This document shows, piece by piece, positions 43,997 to 47,747 of a stretch of DNA of 47,747 bases (position 1 is its first letter; the number at the start of each line of letters is the position of its first letter). The DNA is from Belliella pelovolcani (GTDB lineage Bacteria; Bacteroidota; Bacteroidia; Cytophagales; Cyclobacteriaceae). Under the pieces are notes generated by a model that searched no databases, was not told the DNA's origin, and worked only from the letters and a program-made list of their open reading frames with translations. The stretch is taken from assembly GCF_900156785.1 (NCBI RefSeq), contig NZ_FTOP01000023.1, positions 1-47,747 on the forward strand, in the 5' to 3' direction. The position numbers and the translations under genes were made by a program.

Positions 43997-45069
43997 AAAA
44001 TCTAAGATTATTAGGCTATTTACTAGCCTTATCATTATTTATCTATTCTTGTGAAGGTAGTGGCGAGGAACGACCTCTGGGAGAGTACGAAAAGGGGCTT
44101 TTGATCATCAATGAAGGAAATTTCTCATCTCGTGATGGGGACATTAGCCATTATAATTTCAATACGGGGGAGGTACAGCAAAACATATTTGAAAAAGTCA
44201 ATAATAGACCTTTTGCAGGAGTAATACAGAATCTTGTTGAAGACGGTGATTATTTTTACATCGTTTCCAACACTGGAAAAGTAGAAATTGTCAATAAAGT
44301 CAATTTTCAAAGTTTAGGCTCTGTAGGTGGAAATATAGATGATGAAGACCCTGAACTGATCCAGCCAAGATCTGCAATTGTGGTTGACAACAAAATTTAT
44401 ATTGCCGATTATGGTCCTTTTAATGCTAGTTTCGCAAACCCGGATTCATTCATTGCTATTGTCAATAGTCCATTGGGTGGAGAGGTTGCAAAAAAGGCAA
44501 AGACTTCCAGCCGTCCAGAAAGCTTTCATCAAATCAATAACGATTTACTTATTGCATGTTCAGCAGCACGGACAATAGATGTAATGAGAATTGGCGTGGA
44601 TACAGTTGGTAGAAGTATTGAAGTTACTGGCACTCCTGTTAGATTTTTAGAAGATGGAGGAAAATTATACTTATTTACTAGAAATTCAAGCACTGTTTTC
44701 TTTCACGAAATCAATAAGAGTAACTACAGCATTAGCAATACGACTGAAATCAATATTTCTAGACCAACTTCGAAGTTGACATTGGGTGAAAATGGAGAGG
44801 CATATGTCATTACTTCAACAGGATGGCCAGATTACAATGATGCTGTAGCCAAAATTTCAATCACTTCAGGTCAAGTCATAGATGCTTCCCTGTATGAAGG
44901 AAACGGTTTTTATGGACTTGGATTTGACTACTTTGATAAAAATATATATGTTGCTGAAAACAATGGTTTCCAAGGTTCTGGAACAGCCGTAGTAATCAAT
45001 CAAAGTGGAACCAAAGTAAAGACAATTCCAACAGGAGTAGGTCCATCAGGTTTTATATTCAAAAGGTAA
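43993..45069 (+). CDS. BtuG-like surface lipoprotein (YncE-like beta-propeller)
   Basis: This 358-residue lipoprotein has its acylation Cys in SLFIYSC (Cys20). The remainder is a repeated-strand propeller (EKGLLIINEGNFSSRDGDIS, VEDGDYFYIVSNTGKVEIVNK, GLGFDYFDKNIYVAENNG) of the YncE/DUF5074 type. In Bacteroides, BtuG is such a propeller, sits on the cell surface with BtuB, and binds B12 very tightly. This gene overlaps the btuB stop by 4 bases (ATGA) and lies behind a cobalamin riboswitch, so the same role is likely. Confidence 0.8.
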   Translation: MKNLRLLGYLLALSLFIYSCEGSGEERPLGEYEKGLLIINEGNFSSRDGDISHYNFNTGEVQQNIFEKVNNRPFAGVIQNLVEDGDYFYIVSNTGKVEIVNKVNFQSLGSVGGNIDDEDPELIQPRSAIVVDNKIYIADYGPFNASFANPDSFIAIVNSPLGGEVAKKAKTSSRPESFHQINNDLLIACSAARTIDVMRIGVDTVGRSIEVTGTPVRFLEDGGKLYLFTRNSSTVFFHEINKSNYSISNTTEINISRPTSKLTLGENGEAYVITSTGWPDYNDAVAKISITSGQVIDASLYEGNGFYGLGFDYFDKNIYVAENNGFQGSGTAVVINQSGTKVKTIPTGVGPSGFIFKR

Positions 45070-45774
45070 ATGAAAAAAATCAAGATTTCCATGAGTTGGT
45101 CAGGAGGCAAAGACAGTGCTTTTGCCCTCTGGCACCTGATGAATGATACCCGATTTGAAGTAAATAGATTGCATACCACCTTCGGTGAAGAAAGCCGAAG
45201 AGTGGGCATGCATGGCATTCATGAATCGCTCGCGGAGCAGCAAGCAAAATCTATCGGCTTGCCATTAGACAAAATTTATTATCCAGCTAGTGGTGATAAT
45301 AAAGAGTATGAAAAAGCCATAAACACTTACCTCGATACACTGAAGGCAGAGGGAATTGAGACCATTGCCTATGGGGATATTTATCTGGAAGACCTGAAAG
45401 CTTATCGAGAACAACAGCTTTCCAAAAGAGGCTTCAATGCTATTTTTCCACTTTGGAAAAAAGATACCGCACAAGCTGCAAGGGATTTTATTGCAGCAGG
45501 TTTCCAAACGTTGATCTGTGCAGCTGATGCTGATTTAATAACAAAAAAATGGCTTGGTAAGATATTCAATCTTGATTTCTTGGAGAATCTACCTGATCAA
45601 GTTGATCCTTGTGGAGAAAATGGGGAATTCCATACTTTTTGTTATGATGGACCTCTATTCAAAGTACCTATTAAAGTCAGCACTAGAGAAGTACTCAGCA
45701 AATCTTATCATTTTACAACAACTGAGGGAAAGAAAATTGAGAAGCAATTTTGGTTTGCTGACCTAGGCTATTGA
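45070..45774 (+). CDS. Dph6/COG2102-type ATP pyrophosphatase
   Basis: This 234-residue PP-loop ATP pyrophosphatase has SWSGGKDSAFALW near its start, GMHGIHESLAEQQA, and the hallmark DPCGENGEFHTFCYDGPLF near the end. Eukaryotic and archaeal relatives amidate diphthine. Bacteria lack diphthamide, so the bacterial substrate is different and unknown. The gene starts exactly after the previous stop codon and lies in the riboswitch-controlled operon, which ties it to cobalamin uptake or salvage. I infer a corrinoid side-chain amidation or remodelling role; this is unproven. Confidence 0.85.
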   Translation: MKKIKISMSWSGGKDSAFALWHLMNDTRFEVNRLHTTFGEESRRVGMHGIHESLAEQQAKSIGLPLDKIYYPASGDNKEYEKAINTYLDTLKAEGIETIAYGDIYLEDLKAYREQQLSKRGFNAIFPLWKKDTAQAARDFIAAGFQTLICAADADLITKKWLGKIFNLDFLENLPDQVDPCGENGEFHTFCYDGPLFKVPIKVSTREVLSKSYHFTTTEGKKIEKQFWFADLGY

Positions 45775-45787
45775 ATCACAACAAACT

Positions 45788-46711
45788 TTACCTCACTCCT
45801 GCCAACAAATACAACACAGCCATCCTAACAGCGACACCATTTTCTACTTGATTGAGGATGATGGAATGCTCACTATCCGCAACATCGGAATTCAACTCGA
45901 CACCTCTATTGATTGGACCTGGATGCATGATGACGATCTCTTTATCTAAATTGTCAAGCATCTTTTTGTTCACCCCAAAATAAAGAGCATATTCTCGCAA
46001 GGAAGGAAAGTATTTGATTTGCTGTCTTTCAAGTTGAATCCTAAGAATATTAGCCACATCACACCATTGAAGTGCCTTGTTGACATCATGCTCTACTTTT
46101 ACTCCTAAGCTCCCAATATACTTAGGGAGCAGTGTTGTTGGTCCACAAACCATTACCTCAGCTCCTAATTTCTGTAAGCAGAAAATATTTGAAAGTGCTA
46201 CCCTAGAGTGTAGAATATCACCAATAATGGCAACTTTCTTCCCAGCTACGTCACCAAGTTTTTCACGAATTGAAAAAGCGTCTAGTAAAGCCTGGGTTGG
46301 GTGCTCATGCGTACCATCTCCGGCATTGACGATATTTGCTTTGATATTTCGGGACAAAAAATGTGGCGCTCCAGGGCTACTATGTCGCATAACCACCATA
46401 TCCACTTTCATAGAAAGGATATTATTGACGGTATCGACCAATGTCTCACCCTTTTTAACGGAACTATTACTGGAGGAAAAATTGACTACATCAGCAGAAA
46501 GCCTTTTCTCTGCTAGTTCGAAGGATAATTTGGTTCTTGTAGAATTTTCAAAGAAAATATTCGCAATCGTGATATCCCTAAGAGAAGGCACTTTTTTGAT
46601 TGGTCTATTGATTACCTCTTTGAAGTTATCAGCTGTTTCGAAAATAAGGTTGATATCATCTGCTGTAATATCTTTGATTCCAAGTAAATGTTTCGTGCTG
46701 AGTTGTGACAT
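45788..46711 (-). CDS. pyrB: Aspartate carbamoyltransferase, catalytic subunit
   Basis: The 307-residue enzyme makes carbamoyl-aspartate, the committed step of pyrimidine synthesis. FFENSTRTKLSFELAEKRL binds carbamoyl phosphate, NAGDGTHEHPTQALLDAF follows, and MHPGPINRGVE lies near the C-terminus. No regulatory pyrI is present in the window. It lies 9 bases downstream of pyrR and converges with the B12 operon, leaving only 13 bases between the stop codons. Confidence 0.95.
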   Translation of the reverse strand: MSQLSTKHLLGIKDITADDINLIFETADNFKEVINRPIKKVPSLRDITIANIFFENSTRTKLSFELAEKRLSADVVNFSSSNSSVKKGETLVDTVNNILSMKVDMVVMRHSSPGAPHFLSRNIKANIVNAGDGTHEHPTQALLDAFSIREKLGDVAGKKVAIIGDILHSRVALSNIFCLQKLGAEVMVCGPTTLLPKYIGSLGVKVEHDVNKALQWCDVANILRIQLERQQIKYFPSLREYALYFGVNKKMLDNLDKEIVIMHPGPINRGVELNSDVADSEHSIILNQVENGVAVRMAVLYLLAGVR

Positions 46712-46720
46712 GTTTTATTA

Positions 46721-47266
46721 TCAATGAGCTTTTTCAGTTATCCAAATCGCATTCTCTTCCAATCCTTGATCTTTCCACTCTACTACCACATATTGGCTTT
46801 CAAGTGTATTCACTTTCATCCCATAATAATCTGGCATAATCGGATAGTCCCTTGTGAATTTTCTATCCACCAAAACCATCAATTCTACCTTTGCAGGTCG
46901 ACCAAAGGCAATCATCGCATCCATCGCTGCCCTGACAGACCTACCTTTATAGAGGACGTCGTCTACAAGTATGACTTTTTTACCTTCAATTAAAAAATTG
47001 ATTTTTGTTTCATTGGCTTTCAATGGAAAGTCTCGTCTTCTAAAATCATCTCTGTGAAAAGTAGCATCTAAATAACCAAAGGGAACATCTATTCCAGTGA
47101 TTTCCTTGATGATTGCAATAATTTTATTTAAAACAACTGGGCCTCTAGGCTGAAGACCTAGAAGGACAGTATTTTCAAAATTGTCATGATTTTCAATCAA
47201 TTGATAACAAAACCTTCTGAGGATGATATCAATATGCTTTTGATCAAGGATGAGTCTTTTATGCAT
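46721..47266 (-). CDS. pyrR: PyrR bifunctional pyrimidine regulator / uracil phosphoribosyltransferase
   Basis: The 181-residue protein matches PyrR. The PRPP-binding loop is VILVDDVLYKGRSVRAAMDAM, and GLQPRGPVVLNKI and HRDDFRRRDFP are family features. In Bacillus it binds pyr mRNA in the presence of UMP and promotes termination. It directly precedes pyrB. I see no obvious antiterminator hairpin and anti-antiterminator sequence between promoter and gene, so its RNA target here is unclear; the enzyme activity may dominate. Confidence 0.92.
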   Translation of the reverse strand: MHKRLILDQKHIDIILRRFCYQLIENHDNFENTVLLGLQPRGPVVLNKIIAIIKEITGIDVPFGYLDATFHRDDFRRRDFPLKANETKINFLIEGKKVILVDDVLYKGRSVRAAMDAMIAFGRPAKVELMVLVDRKFTRDYPIMPDYYGMKVNTLESQYVVVEWKDQGLEENAIWITEKAH

Positions 47267-47282
47267 AACAATACTTTGCTGG

Positions 47283-47290
47283 CAAATATA
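47283..47290 (-). promoter_or_regulatory. TATATTTG promoter element for pyrR-pyrB
   Basis: CAAATATA on the plus strand reads TATATTTG on the minus strand, 16 bases before the pyrR ATG. The partner TTTG is not clear. Confidence 0.5.
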
Positions 47291-47586
47291 AAGATTCTAG
47301 TGGAGAAAGCGGATTACAAGCTCAGAAAGTTGTTCTTGAGTAAGGAGAACTAGGGGTATTTAATTGAGTTATTTAGTTATTGGTTGATTAGGTTATTAAG
47401 GGATTAGAGATTATAAGATTGAAAAATTGGAAATTGGGTTGAAAGGTTTGAAGGTTTAAAAGTTAGCGGGGATTAGTTGATTGAGTTAATGGTTGATTGA
47501 GTTATTGAGTTATGATGTGAATTGACTATTTGATTGAGTTGAAATGTTGGTTAAAGAATGTTGGTTAAAGTTTAAATAGGCATGAC

Positions 47587-47634
47587 TATATCGCCGAAAG
47601 GCATATATCAACATTATATCGCGAAGCATATATC
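47587..47634. repeat. Two short hairpin repeats
   Basis: TATATCGCCGAAAGGCATAT (47587-47606) and TATATCGCGAAGCATATA (47615-47632) each form a GC core around GAA(A) inside TATA flanks. They look like two variants of one small palindromic element. Confidence 0.6.
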
Positions 47635-47703
47635 TTCCTTCTACTTCCACAGCGCTCTTTACTCCTTTGCTAGCTTAGCGAGAGCAAGGGGCTATAAAAC
47701 ACA

Positions 47704-47733
47704 AAAGCCTTTCAGTTTCCTGAAAGGCTTTTT
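47704..47733. terminator. Terminator hairpin near the window end
   Basis: AAAGCCTTTCAG-TTTC-CTGAAAGGCTTT is a perfect 12-bp stem followed by T on the plus strand. It probably ends a transcript read from either side. Confidence 0.8.
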
Positions 47734-47747
47734 AATAATGTGGCGGC

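Larger units (their letters stand above)
47267..47747. other. Gene-free region upstream of pyrR with short repeats
   Basis: About 480 bases without a gene. It holds a probable pyrR promoter element (47283-47290), a T/G-rich stretch with repeated TTGATTGAGTTA-like words (about 47350-47570), two AT-flanked hairpins (47587-47634), a longer imperfect inverted repeat near 47657-47690 and a terminator at its end. Confidence 0.6.

Noticed and set aside
46712-47290. PyrR-controlled attenuator in front of pyrR or pyrB
   Set aside because: No terminator hairpin with a competing antiterminator is visible in the short leader or the 9-base gap between the genes.

Overview
The window comes from a member of the Bacteroidota, most likely the Cytophagales (Cyclobacteriaceae-like). 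That placement is an inference. It rests on a SusC/SusD pair, repeated promoter elements of the form TTTG-N(about 20)-TAnnTTTG, few Shine-Dalgarno sequences, BtuG-like and YncE-like surface lipoproteins, a TPR-membrane-LuxR regulator and low G+C. No rRNA, phage or transposase gene is visible.

Region 1 (1-5876) is accessory DNA ending at a tRNA-Asn gene. It opens with a small secreted 16-residue-repeat protein. It then holds short gene cassettes separated by a recurring boundary element: a terminator-like hairpin followed by CTATC-AAC-GATAG, TTGCAAC and GGAGTAGGG. The cargo looks like toxin/antitoxin or defence material: a Fic fragment, a nucleotidyltransferase with a small partner, a Fic gene broken by a 7-bp tandem duplication, two copies of a zeta-toxin-like kinase with a 63-residue partner, and an unknown two-helix membrane protein. 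The element next to the last cassette also carries the 3' end and terminator of the adjacent tRNA-Asn. This array is the most unusual part of the window.

Region 2 (6004-19113) is mainly housekeeping: two membrane proteins, a YiiX-like lipoprotein, a PolX-family nuclease whose polymerase site looks degenerate, a secreted protein of unknown role, class I ribonucleotide reductase (nrdB-nrdA), ribosomal proteins L21 and L27, and a secreted S9 peptidase. Region 3 (19464-31349) holds a SusC/SusD uptake pair, a large secreted Asp-box (sortilin-like) protein, a short hibernation factor, a rhomboid protease, a short-chain prenyl diphosphate synthase and RNase R.

Region 4 (31616-38204) holds an AAA_14/DUF4143 ATPase behind a 22-bp repeat array with a palindrome at its promoter, then an exonuclease-unknown-lipB operon, a YraN protein, a diheme cytochrome c and the TPR-LuxR regulator.

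Region 5 (38353-45774) is a vitamin B12 uptake locus. An ABC importer operon (btuF-btuC-btuD) diverges from a cobalamin riboswitch that leads into btuB, a BtuG-like lipoprotein and a Dph6-type ATP pyrophosphatase. Region 6 (45788-47266) is pyrR-pyrB of pyrimidine synthesis and control, followed by gene-free DNA with small hairpin repeats.
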